Source: Iodobacter fluviatilis
GTDB taxonomy: Bacteria > Pseudomonadota > Gammaproteobacteria > Burkholderiales > Chitinibacteraceae
Reading direction: 5' to 3'
DNA length: 64,000 nt
Assembly: GCF_900451195.1 (NCBI RefSeq)
Contig: NZ_UGHR01000004.1
Location: forward strand, 496,001 to 560,000
The notes beneath the pieces are model-generated. The model had not been told where the DNA came from. It saw only the letters and a list, made by a program, of their open reading frames with translations, and made no database searches. Below, one piece after another: positions 36,322-45,472 of the stretch. The stretch's first letter is position 1, and each line of letters starts with the position of its first letter. The translations under genes and the position numbers were made by a program.

Positions 36322-37338
36322 ATGCTTGTGTCCTCGGTTGATCAGCTCATTCAGCAAGCTAAAAAGTTAATCTCTTCGCGCAGCGTTGATTCACTTGCTT
36401 TTGCGACGCAGGCCAGAGATTTGGCCGTTGAAATGGGTTGCCGTTTTAGCGAGGCCGCAGCACTGACCGTTTACTCCAGCGTTTTACAACTTTTTGGCCG
36501 GCACCGGGAGGCGATCGATATCCTAGATAAAGTTCTGGATATTGCTGAAACCGATGAGCTGGGTGTGTGGCGTGGCGAGGCGCTGCAATTGATGGGCAGG
36601 CACGCTTATACACTGGGTGAATACGAAAGCGCGGCAAGATACTGGTGCCGTTGTCTTGAGCTTTCTGCACAGGCAATCGAAACAACTCAGCGGCTTTGTG
36701 CGCATATAGGCTTAGGGCAGCTATATTATGCCCATGAGCAATTTGAAGTTGCACTAATTCATCATAAAATAGCGCAGGATTTAGCTAAAGCCGAACATGA
36801 TGCTAATTACCAAAGTATTTGCCTGATAAACATCGCGGTTGATTTATTTCGCTTAAATCGCCTAGATGATGCAATGTCAATTGCTAGGCAAGCACTGCCT
36901 CTGGTCAGAGCAGAAGGCAATTATGAGCTGGAGGCAGAAGTCTATAGCGTATTTGGTTTGATTCGATTAGCGCGTGGCGATATAGAAAGAGCCAGAATGA
37001 ATTTTCTGGTGGCACTTAAAATTAACCGCTTGCATATCAATACCTGGAATGAGGCGGCTAATTTATTAGCACTGGGCCGCTGCTCTTTAGCTAATGCAGA
37101 ATATGAAGCAGCGCTGGATGAGCTGCAGCGTGCATTTATCCTGGCAGAGGCGATGGAATCGCAGTATTTATTGGCTGAAATTCATGAAACCTTTGCGGCA
37201 GCCTATCAAAAAATGAATCAGCCAGACTTGCATGAAAAACATGACATCACGCATAAAAATTTACGCGCAGTGCTTTTAGAGCAATCTGCATCGGCGCAGT
37301 TAAGATCAATGGAAATGAACTTGCTTGTACCTAGTTAA
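36322..37338 (+). CDS. TPR protein, second of three tandem paralogues
   Basis: 338 residues, TPR-only. Aligned landmarks are LGEYESAARYWCRCLELSAQ, IGLGQLYYAHEQFEVALIHH, LNRLDDAMSIARQALPLVRA, RGDIERARMNFLVALKINRL and ALDELQRAFILAEAMESQYL. The IGLGQLYYAH stretch is nearly identical to the third gene's IGLGQIYYAHDD, so these two are the closer pair. The C-terminus (HKNLRAVLLEQSASAQLRSM, then EMNLLVPS) corresponds to the linker that in the third gene leads into GGDEF, as if the enzyme domain had been lost or never gained. It starts 61 bases after the first gene. Confidence 0.83.
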   Translation: MLVSSVDQLIQQAKKLISSRSVDSLAFATQARDLAVEMGCRFSEAAALTVYSSVLQLFGRHREAIDILDKVLDIAETDELGVWRGEALQLMGRHAYTLGEYESAARYWCRCLELSAQAIETTQRLCAHIGLGQLYYAHEQFEVALIHHKIAQDLAKAEHDANYQSICLINIAVDLFRLNRLDDAMSIARQALPLVRAEGNYELEAEVYSVFGLIRLARGDIERARMNFLVALKINRLHINTWNEAANLLALGRCSLANAEYEAALDELQRAFILAEAMESQYLLAEIHETFAAAYQKMNQPDLHEKHDITHKNLRAVLLEQSASAQLRSMEMNLLVPS

Positions 37339-37479
37339 TCCTTATTCTGTGAATAAATTAATTTAAATATCTTTCATTCTTATCTGTAAGTTTTTTTATT
37401 TAGTCCGTATATTGTTATTTTTCTTGATATTATCGATTAGAGTGTTCTAATTTGATGGTAAGCCAAAAAAAAGAGTTTG

Positions 37480-39063
37480 ATGCCTCTCATGCTTAGCTAC
37501 GATGTGATTGATAATATCAATCTTCGCGCCCGACAGATGTGTTTGCACAATAAAGAAAGCGCACTCGAGCTGGCAGAGCAGGCATGTAAACTGGCTGTGC
37601 AAATTGAGTATCATTTGGGTTATGCCCAGGGGTTATTAAATCACGCGCGGGCATTAGCCAGAGACCCTTACTTTGAAGAGAGCATTGCTTTAATGCGCCA
37701 CAGTTTAATGCTGGGTGAAGAGCATGCATTACACGCACATATCGTTGATTCTTTACTGGAAATAGCAGCTGCATATTATTGTCAGTGCGAATATGATTTG
37801 GCCCTGCAGTATTGGTCATATTGTCTGGATTTATCCCTTAATTTATCTGATGATCATGCTTATATTCAGGCTCAGATTGGGCTTGGACAAATCTACTATG
37901 CTCATGATGATTTTGTTGCTGCATTAGAACACCATAAACAGGCTGCTGAATTCGTTTCTAAAATAAATAATGATCAATTGTGTGCGCTGCTTTATATCAA
38001 TTTGGGTGGCGATTATCTAAGCCTGTTGGAATATGACCAAGCCTTAACTATTTTGCAGCAGGGTTTGTTTTATGCAAAAAGGGCTAATCATCTGGAATAT
38101 GTTTCCGAAGCACTGTGCTTAATAGGACAAGTACAGTGGGGGCTGGGTAAATATCAAATTGCCCGGCGCAATTTGCTTGCCGCATTAAAGCTGAATTTGC
38201 AGCTGGAAAACCAATGGGGCATGGCTGCCAATTATTTGGCTTTAGGAAAAATCAGCCTTTCAAGGCGCGATGTACAACCGGCTGAAGCTTATTTAGCTCA
38301 GGGCTTATTGCACGCCACATTAAGAAGTGCTGCTAATCTTATTTTTCAATTTGAATTATTGATGGCGGATTTAGCCGAACTAAAAGGTGATTTTAAACTT
38401 GCCCTCGCTCATTTCAAGCGTTTTCATCATGGGCAACAAGCAGTAAAAAGCCAGCTTTCTCCGCATAAATTGCAAGCCATGAAAATGCAATTAGAGATTG
38501 AAAGTGCACGCTTGGAAAACGCCGATCTACGCCGCCAGCGTGCCAGCCAGCATAAGGAAATACAGCGGGTGGAGCGGCTGGCCAGCTACGATGGCCTCAC
38601 CGGTATTTTAAATCGCCGTGGTTTGGAAGAGCAGGGTAGTGAGCTGTTTCAAAGGCAGCGGCAGAATCAGCAATCCTTATCTGTATTAATGATTGATGTG
38701 GATCACTTTAAAAGGGTGAATGATGGCTGTGGCCATCCGGTAGGGGATAAAGTGTTAAGGCAAATTGCCGCGCTGCTTAAATCAGGCTGCCGGCAGGATG
38801 ATTTGGTAGGGCGTTATGGTGGCGAGGAGTTTGTGGTGCTCCTGCCTAATCACGAAGGGGTGGCCGCAACTGAGGTGGGCGAGCGGCTTCGCAGCTTAGT
38901 AGATGCATGGATTTGGTCGAGAATACACCCTGAACTCAATATTACGATTAGCGTGGGGATTGCCAGTATTGTGGATGATCTTTCGCTTGAAGCCCTGCTA
39001 AGCCGTTCTGATCAGTGTTTATATCAGGCAAAGCAGCAGGGCAGAAACCGTGTGGTGGTTTAG
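37480..39063 (+). CDS. TPR-GGDEF diguanylate cyclase, third of the array
   Basis: 527 residues. The N-terminal TPR region (about 1-330) aligns with the two upstream proteins (YDLALQYWSYCLDLSLNLSD, IGLGQIYYAHDDFVAALEHH, IARRNLLAALKLN). A coiled-coil linker (LEIESARLENADLRRQRASQ) leads to the GGDEF domain (about 360-525): YDGLTGILNRRG, IDVDHFKRVNDGCGHPVGDK and the active GGEEF in RYGGEEFVVLL, with an RxxD feedback site (RQDD) five residues before it. It should synthesise cyclic di-GMP. ATG 37480 follows AAGAG; TTG 37477 and ATG 37489 are alternatives. All soluble, so input is presumably by TPR contact. Confidence 0.93.
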   Translation: MPLMLSYDVIDNINLRARQMCLHNKESALELAEQACKLAVQIEYHLGYAQGLLNHARALARDPYFEESIALMRHSLMLGEEHALHAHIVDSLLEIAAAYYCQCEYDLALQYWSYCLDLSLNLSDDHAYIQAQIGLGQIYYAHDDFVAALEHHKQAAEFVSKINNDQLCALLYINLGGDYLSLLEYDQALTILQQGLFYAKRANHLEYVSEALCLIGQVQWGLGKYQIARRNLLAALKLNLQLENQWGMAANYLALGKISLSRRDVQPAEAYLAQGLLHATLRSAANLIFQFELLMADLAELKGDFKLALAHFKRFHHGQQAVKSQLSPHKLQAMKMQLEIESARLENADLRRQRASQHKEIQRVERLASYDGLTGILNRRGLEEQGSELFQRQRQNQQSLSVLMIDVDHFKRVNDGCGHPVGDKVLRQIAALLKSGCRQDDLVGRYGGEEFVVLLPNHEGVAATEVGERLRSLVDAWIWSRIHPELNITISVGIASIVDDLSLEALLSRSDQCLYQAKQQGRNRVVV

Positions 39064-39291
39064 GGAAAATGAATGTTCCCTACACGATTTTTAGGGCAAA
39101 AAAGGTAGTAAAAGTACACCATTCTGTTGCATTCTTGTGCTGGTTTTATGCTTTTTAAACAAGACTAAACCAGTGAAAACGGGTGTTTAAGGGCTGGGAG
39201 CATATGTCCCCAAAAAAAATGGGGCTATAAGCATGGGGGTTTTCCGTTAAAATCAACACTCCCATGACCCCGCAAGCCCTAAGAGTCCCCC

Positions 39292-42200
39292 ATGGCCGAG
39301 CCTATTACTATTCCCCTCCCACCGCAGCTTGTGCATGATCGTGTGCGCGAAATTCCATACAACTACACTTCGTTCTCTGATCGTGAGATTGTGATTCGCT
39401 TGCTGGGAGAAGACGCCTGGCAGGTGCTTGATGATTTACGTCAGCAACGTAAAACCGGCCGGTCTGCGCGGATGCTGTTTGAAGTATTGGGCGACATATG
39501 GGTCGTGAAGCGTAACCCCTATCTGCAGGACGATTTACTCGATAATCCTAAACGCCTGAATATGCTGGCCGAAGCCATGCACCACCGTGTGCACGAGATC
39601 GAAAAACGTCGCCAAGAAAACACACAGGTTGCGTTATTAATTGATCGCACCCGTGAGGCGGTAGAGCGCTTTGAGCGCGAATTTATCGATGTGGCCCTGC
39701 TGCGGCGTAAAGTGCTCAAAAAAATGGGCCGCATTACCCGTAATGACAATATTTGTTTCGATGGCCTAGCGCGGGTTAGCCATGTCACGGACGCCACCGA
39801 CTGGCGCGTTGAATACCCCTTTGTGGTGCTTGCCCCTGACACCGAAGAGGAAATGGCCCCCTTGGTGGCGGCCTGTATCGAGCTTGGCCTAACCATTATC
39901 CCGCGTGGCGGTGGTACAGGTTATACCGGTGGAGCGGTGCCGCTCACGGCGCTTTCTGCTGTGATCAATACAGAAAAGCTCGATCAGCATAACGGCGTTG
40001 AATACCGCGAAATCCCCGGTGTGGCTGGCAAAGTGGCCACCATTCAGTGCGGCGCTGGTGTCGTTACCCGCCGCGTGATGGAAACAGCCGAGGCCGCAGG
40101 TTTAGCCTTTGCGGTGGACCCTACTTCAGCCGATGCTTCCTGTATTGGTGGCAATGTGGCGATGAATGCGGGGGGTAAAAAAGCCGTACTCTGGGGCACG
40201 GCGCTGGATAATCTGGTGTCATGGAAGATGGTTGATCCGGATGGCAACTGGATGTTTATCGAGCGCATGGATCACAATATGGGCAAGATCCATGATGCCA
40301 AACAAGCCACATTCCGGATTCGCAAATTTAAGCCTGATGGCAAAACGCTGATCAGCGATGAAAACCTAGTGATCCCGGGCAGCAAATTCCGTAAGGAAGG
40401 CCTGGGTAAAGATGTAACGGATAAATTCCTCTCCGGCCTGCCAGGTATTCAGAAAGAAGGCACCGACGGGCTGATTACCAGCGCCCGCTTTGTGTTGCAT
40501 CGTATGCCAGCGCATGTGCGCACGGTGTGCCTAGAATTCTTTGGCGAAGTCAGCCGTGCCGTGCCTTCGATTGTGGAAATCAAAAATTATCTGGATGCAC
40601 ATCCCAGTGTGCAGTTGGCCGGTTTAGAGCATCTGGACTGGCGCTATGTGCGCGCCGTAGGTTATGCCACCAAGGCTAAAAGCCGAGGCCGACCCAAAAT
40701 GGTGCTGATTGCCGATCTGGTGTCTGATGATGAAGACGCAGTGGGCCAGGCATCTAGCCATGTGGTGCAGCTGGCGAATGTGCGTGGTGGCGAAGGCTTT
40801 GTGGCCGTTACGCCGGAAGCGCGTAAAAAATTCTGGCTCGATCGCGCCCGCACCGCGGCGATTGCCCGCCATACCAATGCATTTAAAGTGAACGAAGACG
40901 TGGTGATCCCGCTGCCACGCCTTGGTGAATATTCTGACGCGATTGAGCGCATCAATATTGAGCTGTCGCTGACCAGCAAGCTGGAGTTACTCGACAAGCT
41001 GCAAGATTTCTTTGCCCATGGCCGCCTGCCGGTGGATGCAGGGGATGCGCCAGTCAGCGCCGAAGAATTTATTGGCGACAGACGCGAAACTGCCCTTGAT
41101 TTGATTGCTAAATCCCGCCTGCACTGGCAGTGGATTTTTGATCACCTGGATGATTCATTTGAGCTGTATCGTGCTGCATTTCCAACCATGCCCTTGGAAA
41201 AAGAGCTGATTGGCGATGATATTCCGCAAAGTGTCTTTTTAGCGCTGCGTGATTTTGTGCTGCGGGTCAGCTGGAAGCGTGAACTATTGGGCGAGTTGGA
41301 AACACTGTTTTCTGGCCGCACCGATAAATCCATTATGGAGCTGGTATTTGCCATTCAGCAGAAAGTCCTGAAAGGCCGTACCTGGGTTGCTTTGCATATG
41401 CACGCGGGGGATGGCAATGTGCATACCAATATCCCTGTGAACTCCGACGATTACGAAATGCTGCAACGCGCTCACCACGCCGTGGCGCGGATTATGGGCG
41501 TGGCCCGCAATCTAAACGGCGTGATTTCCGGTGAGCATGGCATTGGTATCACTAAATATGAGTTTTTGACGCGCGCAGAGCTGGCCCCGTTTGAAGCGTA
41601 TAAGCAGCGTGTTGATCCCAACGGCCACTTTAATAAAGGCAAGCTGATGCCGGGCGCGGATTTGGCCAATGCCTACACGCCATCATTTAGCCTGCTGGGG
41701 GCTGAGTCGCTGATTCTGGAAGCATCCGATATCGGCGAGATCAGCAATAGCGTAAAAGACTGCCTGCGCTGCGGTAAATGTAAGCCGGTTTGCTCCACCC
41801 ATGTACCGCGCGCTAATTTGCTGTACAGCCCGCGTAATAAAATTCTGGCTACCGGTTTACTCACCGAAGCGTTTTTATACGAAGAGCAAACGCGCCGTGG
41901 CGTGTCGCTCAAGCATTTTGACGAGCTGGGGGATGTGGCCGACCATTGCACGGTGTGTCACCGCTGCGTTAATCCTTGCCCGGTGAATATCGATTTTGGC
42001 GATGTATCGATCGCCATGCGTAATTTCTTGCGCAAAGAAGGGAAAAAGAAATTCAACCCTGTTACTGCCTTGGGTATGGGTTTCTTAACCATAAAAGACC
42101 CCGCCACCATCAAGCTGATTCGCAAGGTAACGATCGAGTGGGGCTATAAAGGCCAGCGTTTAGCGCATGCCGTGGCTAAGCGCATGGGTTTACTCAAACC

Positions 42201-43176
42201 CGCCCTGAAAACGCCGCCCGCCACCGTGGGCAAGGCGACCATCAAAACGCAGGTGATCCATTTTATTAACAAGCCTATGCCAGGGGGCTTGCCAAAGAAA
42301 ACCGCCCGCGCCTTGCTGGATGTTGAGGATTCAACCGTGGTGCCGGTGATTCGGGACCCACAACGCCTTAATCGACCAGAAGAGCAAGAATCGGTGTTCT
42401 ACTTCCCTGGTTGCGGTTCAGAGCGCTTATTCAGTCAGGTGGGTTTAGCCACGCAAGCTATGCTCTGGCATGTAGGAGCGACAACCGTGCTGCCGCCTGG
42501 CTATCTCTGCTGCGGCTATCCGCAAACATCAGGCGGTGAGAAAGACAAAGGCGATAAGATCACCATGGATAACCGTGTGTTATTCCATCGCCTTGCTACC
42601 ACGCTCAATTACCTCGATATCAAAACGGTGATTGTGTCTTGCGGCACCTGTATGGATCAGCTGCAAAAATATCAGTTTGAGCTGATCTTCCCTGGCTGCC
42701 GTCTGTTGGATATTCACGAATATCTACTGGAAAAAGGCGTGAAACTGGAAGGCGTAAGTGGTGATCGTTATATGTACCACGAGCCGTGCCACACCCCGAT
42801 GAAGACGTATAAAGGCATCGACGTGGCGAATGAGCTGATGGGGCAGAAAGTAGAGCTGAATGACCGGTGCTGTGGTGAATCCGGCACCTTTGGCGTATCT
42901 AAACCGCAAATTGCTACGCAAGTACGGTTTAGAAAAGAAGAGGAAATGAAAAAAGGCGCGGACAAACTACGCGCCGAATCGGGAGCTGCAACACCGGTCA
43001 AAATCCTCACCTCCTGCCCGTCTTGCCTGCAAGGCTTGAGCCGCTATAACGACGATTCAGGCACCACCGCTGATTACATCGTGGTAGAAATCGCTAAAAC
43101 GGTTTTAGGCGCAAACTGGATGCCGGAGTATGTAGAAAAAGCGCGTAACGGCGGGATTGAGCGGGTACTGCTGTAA
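39292..43176 (+). CDS. DUF3683 FAD-linked oxidoreductase with Fe-S and CCG domains
   Basis: 1294 residues. After an N-terminal DUF3683 region (about 1-120) comes an FAD_binding_4 (PCMH) domain ([17 protein letters not shown] near 202-216), then an FAD-oxidase C-terminal domain ([26 protein letters not shown]). Two 4Fe-4S motifs follow ([11 protein letters not shown] near 824; [12 protein letters not shown] near 886), then GlpC/LutA-like CCG domains (FPGCGSE near 1038, [31 protein letters not shown] near 1193, SCPSCL). It joins in one chain what GlcD/GlpC or D-lactate dehydrogenase systems split. The 2-hydroxy-acid substrate is not known. The layout is widely conserved in betaproteobacteria. 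Confidence 0.92.
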   Translation: MAEPITIPLPPQLVHDRVREIPYNYTSFSDREIVIRLLGEDAWQVLDDLRQQRKTGRSARMLFEVLGDIWVVKRNPYLQDDLLDNPKRLNMLAEAMHHRVHEIEKRRQENTQVALLIDRTREAVERFEREFIDVALLRRKVLKKMGRITRNDNICFDGLARVSHVTDATDWRVEYPFVVLAPDTEEEMAPLVAACIELGLTIIPRGGGTGYTGGAVPLTALSAVINTEKLDQHNGVEYREIPGVAGKVATIQCGAGVVTRRVMETAEAAGLAFAVDPTSADASCIGGNVAMNAGGKKAVLWGTALDNLVSWKMVDPDGNWMFIERMDHNMGKIHDAKQATFRIRKFKPDGKTLISDENLVIPGSKFRKEGLGKDVTDKFLSGLPGIQKEGTDGLITSARFVLHRMPAHVRTVCLEFFGEVSRAVPSIVEIKNYLDAHPSVQLAGLEHLDWRYVRAVGYATKAKSRGRPKMVLIADLVSDDEDAVGQASSHVVQLANVRGGEGFVAVTPEARKKFWLDRARTAAIARHTNAFKVNEDVVIPLPRLGEYSDAIERINIELSLTSKLELLDKLQDFFAHGRLPVDAGDAPVSAEEFIGDRRETALDLIAKSRLHWQWIFDHLDDSFELYRAAFPTMPLEKELIGDDIPQSVFLALRDFVLRVSWKRELLGELETLFSGRTDKSIMELVFAIQQKVLKGRTWVALHMHAGDGNVHTNIPVNSDDYEMLQRAHHAVARIMGVARNLNGVISGEHGIGITKYEFLTRAELAPFEAYKQRVDPNGHFNKGKLMPGADLANAYTPSFSLLGAESLILEASDIGEISNSVKDCLRCGKCKPVCSTHVPRANLLYSPRNKILATGLLTEAFLYEEQTRRGVSLKHFDELGDVADHCTVCHRCVNPCPVNIDFGDVSIAMRNFLRKEGKKKFNPVTALGMGFLTIKDPATIKLIRKVTIEWGYKGQRLAHAVAKRMGLLKPALKTPPATVGKATIKTQVIHFINKPMPGGLPKKTARALLDVEDSTVVPVIRDPQRLNRPEEQESVFYFPGCGSERLFSQVGLATQAMLWHVGATTVLPPGYLCCGYPQTSGGEKDKGDKITMDNRVLFHRLATTLNYLDIKTVIVSCGTCMDQLQKYQFELIFPGCRLLDIHEYLLEKGVKLEGVSGDRYMYHEPCHTPMKTYKGIDVANELMGQKVELNDRCCGESGTFGVSKPQIATQVRFRKEEEMKKGADKLRAESGAATPVKILTSCPSCLQGLSRYNDDSGTTADYIVVEIAKTVLGANWMPEYVEKARNGGIERVLL

Positions 43177-43211
43177 GTGGTTTGATGCTTATGCAGATTC
43201 GTCAGCACTAG

Positions 43212-43238
43212 AAAATGGGCACATATTGTGCCCATTTT
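43212..43238. terminator. Bidirectional terminator after the DUF3683 gene
   Basis: AAAATGGGCAC (43212-43222), loop ATATT, GTGCCCATTTT (43228-43238), with more T following on the plus strand. Serves this gene and the convergent small gene. Confidence 0.85.
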
Positions 43239-43239
43239 T

Positions 43240-43497
43240 TTATTCTGGCTGATGAATCAGCAGCGGCCAGGCTATTTCTTCATAGAGCACTTCTGCGGCG
43301 AGTAATCGTATTCCTGCCGGGCCGCTTTCGATGATTCGCTTTTCATTACGGGCAATAAACAGCTTAAATTGAAAGCCCTGCTCTGCTGGCAGGCGATGGT
43401 GCATATCTTGTATGGCAAATTTGGCCTGAGGGCCTTCGCTTTCAAAGCTGCCCCATAAGCGATCGTATTGCCAGATTTGCAGGCGGTATTTATTCAT
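43240..43497 (-). CDS. Small conserved-looking protein, unknown
   Basis: 85 residues. MNKYRLQIWQYDRLWGSFES then EGPQAKFAIQDMHHRLPAEQ suggests a small alpha/beta protein, without a signal peptide or membrane helix. No family recognised. ATG 43497 is chosen because AAGGAC stands 7 bases upstream; the frame is open to 43572 but that extension runs into a REP-like repeat. It stands alone between the terminator at 43212 and the repeat block. Confidence 0.7.
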   Translation of the reverse strand: MNKYRLQIWQYDRLWGSFESEGPQAKFAIQDMHHRLPAEQGFQFKLFIARNEKRIIESGPAGIRLLAAEVLYEEIAWPLLIHQPE

Positions 43498-43538
43498 GGT
43501 GGTGTCCTTTGTTAGACGCAATTCTGAATTGCACCTTG

Positions 43539-43605
43539 GCAGGAGCGGCTTTAGCCGCGAAAGCGCTGTCAAAAACGCTGCGTTCGCTGTTAAAGCCGGT
43601 CCTGC
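43539..43605. repeat. Inverted pair of REP-like units
   Basis: A 23-base unit starting GCAGGAGCGGCTTTAGCCGC (43539-43561) and its inverted, slightly diverged copy (43583-43605) face each other across a 21-base spacer. Each unit has its own GCGGCTTTAGCCGC dyad. The GGAGCGGCTTTAGCCGCGAA core resembles dispersed extragenic palindromes of many proteobacteria. The pair would fold into a long stem in RNA or cruciform DNA. Confidence 0.75.
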
Positions 43606-43613
43606 GGGGGCCG

Positions 43614-43804
43614 TTCACTTAAGCCAATTGAGCGTATCTGCATCAGTTTGATGCACTTGTTCCCCCCTTTGAAAAGGGGGGCCAGGAGGGATTTAGCACT
43701 GCGTCTTGTTGATAAAAAAGCGCAAAACAAAGCCAGTTCAAAAAAAATACCCCTCAGTCCCCCTTTTTCAAAGGGGGAGGCTTAGGCCAAAGCCCTTAAG
43801 TGAA
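43614..43804. repeat. Nested inverted-repeat element, MITE-like
   Basis: The outermost dyad is TTCACTTAAG (43614-43623) / CTTAAGTGAA (43795-43804). Inside it lie two G/C-tract palindromes, CCCCCCTT-TGA-AAGGGGGG (43662-43680) and CCCCCTTT-TTC-AAAGGGGG (43759-43777), themselves inverted copies together with flanking AGGAGGGATTT / AAATACCCCT. About 190 bases with no open frame. The arrangement looks like a small non-autonomous or composite repeat. No transposase or target duplication is seen. With the REP pair this fills the gene-free stretch 43498-43841. Confidence 0.7.
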
Positions 43805-43841
43805 TGGCACTATTCCTGCCGGGGTATTTTTCGATTAATTT

Positions 43842-44555
43842 TTATCGATTCAGAATGGTTGCATTGTTGGGTAATTGACTGAGCCATTGTGTAAACAGTG
43901 ATCTGCAGGCGGAGCTAAGTGTTGCGCCATTCTCTGCCGCTTGCTTACGCAATAAGCTGGGCTCTGTGCCTGCCATCGCCAGCTCCGCGGCATGGCCGAT
44001 CAGCCATTGCTCGATTCGCTGGCAATCGGCTTCGGCGTGAAATTGCAGCGCCAGAGCATAATCACCCAGCGAGAAAGCCTGATGGGGGCATTGCGCTGAA
44101 GCGGCCAGCAGTGTTGCACCCTGAGGAATAGTGAACTGATCGCCATGCCAGTGTAAGACCGGCTGATTTTGTAAGGCGAGAAGAGGAGATTTCTCTCCGG
44201 CTGCCGTAAGTGTGAGTGGGCTAAAACCAATTTCTTGTTGCTGCATAGGTGCAACTGCAGCCCCTAAGGCACGCGCCATTAGCTGAGCGCCCAGGCAAAT
44301 TCCCAGCGTGAATTTTTGTAAGCTTAGCCTGTGTTTTATCACCGCCAGCTCATCCAGAATAAAGGGATATTTATCCTCGTCGAATGCGCCGATAGGGCCG
44401 CCTAAGACGATCAATAAATCGGCCTGCCCGGCGGGGGACAGATCATCCAGTCCTGCTTCCAAATAGCGAATAGCAAAATCATGCTCCTGCAATAGGGGCG
44501 CAAGTATGCCGAAGTCTTCAAATAAAACATGGCGGATAACGATAGCGGTTTTCAT
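43842..44555 (-). CDS. Class I glutamine amidotransferase, GMP-synthase-like
   Basis: 237 residues, stand-alone GATase1 domain. LLIVLGGPIGAFDEDKYPFI, nucleophile Cys in LGICLGAQLMARALG, and catalytic His in ALQFHAEAD are visible; PVLHWHGDQFTIPQGATLLA is the usual middle segment of the GuaA-like 'YfeJ' group. It could release ammonia from glutamine or hydrolyse gamma-glutamyl amides; acceptor unknown. Its ATG overlaps the yggS stop by four bases, so it is translated together with the PLP-homeostasis gene. Confidence 0.9.
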   Translation of the reverse strand: MKTAIVIRHVLFEDFGILAPLLQEHDFAIRYLEAGLDDLSPAGQADLLIVLGGPIGAFDEDKYPFILDELAVIKHRLSLQKFTLGICLGAQLMARALGAAVAPMQQQEIGFSPLTLTAAGEKSPLLALQNQPVLHWHGDQFTIPQGATLLAASAQCPHQAFSLGDYALALQFHAEADCQRIEQWLIGHAAELAMAGTEPSLLRKQAAENGATLSSACRSLFTQWLSQLPNNATILNR

Positions 44556-45349
44556 TCTTGCTGCACCTTTGCTTGTTTTTCAGGCCAATAATATTGGTCG
44601 CTTGTGGCCCTTGCTCCAAAAATAGCCTGGCCGACCCGGATAATGGTGGCACCTTCTTCAATGGCCAGCTCAAAATCGCCAGACATTCCCATGGAAAGCT
44701 CGCAGAGTTGGGGCGTATTTTGTTGCAGCTGGTCCCGCAAACTACGCAAGGTTTGAAAGCAGCTTCTGACTTGATCGCTGTGGGTAGAGAGCATGGCCAG
44801 CGTCATCAGTCCGCGTACTTTGAGCGCGCTAAAATCTTTTAAACTGTGCAAAAATGCGACGGTTGCTGCGGGCTGCAAACCATACTTGCTGGCCTCGCCC
44901 GATGTGTTGACCTGCACCAGCACGTCCATCGCACGGCCTTCTTTTTGTAATTGATCTTCCAGTGCCTGAGCCAGTTTCAGGCTGTCCAGCGCATGAAATT
45001 CGGAGGCAAAGCGGCAGACCTGGCGGACTTTATTGCTTTGCAAATGGCCGATTACTATCCAGCGTAAATCCGCTAAATGCTGCGTAGAGGCGGCTTTTTC
45101 CTGCGCTTCCTGCACTTTATTTTCGCCCATTGCACGGCATCCCGCAGCGTAGGCCATTTGAATGCGTGAGCTAGGAATCGTTTTGCTGACCGGAAGTAAT
45201 TGAACCGCATCAGGGTTGCGGCCACTTCTAAGGCAGGCGGCCGATATTTTATCTTTGACCATCGCCAAATTGGCGCTAATTTCTGCCTGGGTTTGCGCCT
45301 GTGGATATAAAATTTTAGCGTGTGGCTCAATGGCTGGATTGTTTTGCAT
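44552..45349 (-). CDS. yggS: PLP homeostasis protein, YggS/PLPBP family
   Basis: 265 residues, single-domain alanine-racemase-like barrel that carries pyridoxal phosphate and maintains B6 balance without known catalysis. ISANLAMVKDKISAACLRSG, the PLP lysine in LLPVSKTIPSS, MGENKVQEAQEKA, WIVIGHLQSNK, LVQVNTSGEASKYGL and LSMGMSGDFELAIEEGATII form the YggS pattern. An N-terminal extension of about 25 residues is longer than usual. ATG 45349 has AAGG upstream; the frame is open to 45394. It faces a MocR gene, and MocR regulators use PLP as cofactor and sensor. Confidence 0.93.
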   Translation of the reverse strand: MQNNPAIEPHAKILYPQAQTQAEISANLAMVKDKISAACLRSGRNPDAVQLLPVSKTIPSSRIQMAYAAGCRAMGENKVQEAQEKAASTQHLADLRWIVIGHLQSNKVRQVCRFASEFHALDSLKLAQALEDQLQKEGRAMDVLVQVNTSGEASKYGLQPAATVAFLHSLKDFSALKVRGLMTLAMLSTHSDQVRSCFQTLRSLRDQLQQNTPQLCELSMGMSGDFELAIEEGATIIRVGQAIFGARATSDQYYWPEKQAKVQQE

Positions 45350-45409
45350 GGCGCCTTTTTTAGATCGCTGTGGTTTGCTCACTTCAAGAACCAAACTCTA
45401 GCCTGCTAT

Positions 45410-45452
45410 TGGACCATTAAAAACCTCCAGATTTGATAATATAGATGGTCCA
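45410..45452. promoter_or_regulatory. Probable MocR operator between yggS and the MocR gene
   Basis: TGGACCAT (45410-45417) and ATGGTCCA (45445-45452) form a perfect 8-base inverted repeat, 35 bases centre to centre, in the middle of the divergent promoter region. An AT-rich -10-like GATAATAT (45435-45442) lies between them. PdxR/MocR-type regulators are known to bind spaced repeats near their own start. Confidence 0.55.
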
Positions 45453-45472
45453 GTTATTTCTGTGAGCAAGCC

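Noticed and set aside
36446..36754. Minus-strand open frame opposite the second TPR gene
   Set aside because: Antisense shadow of a TPR gene, without start signal or domain.
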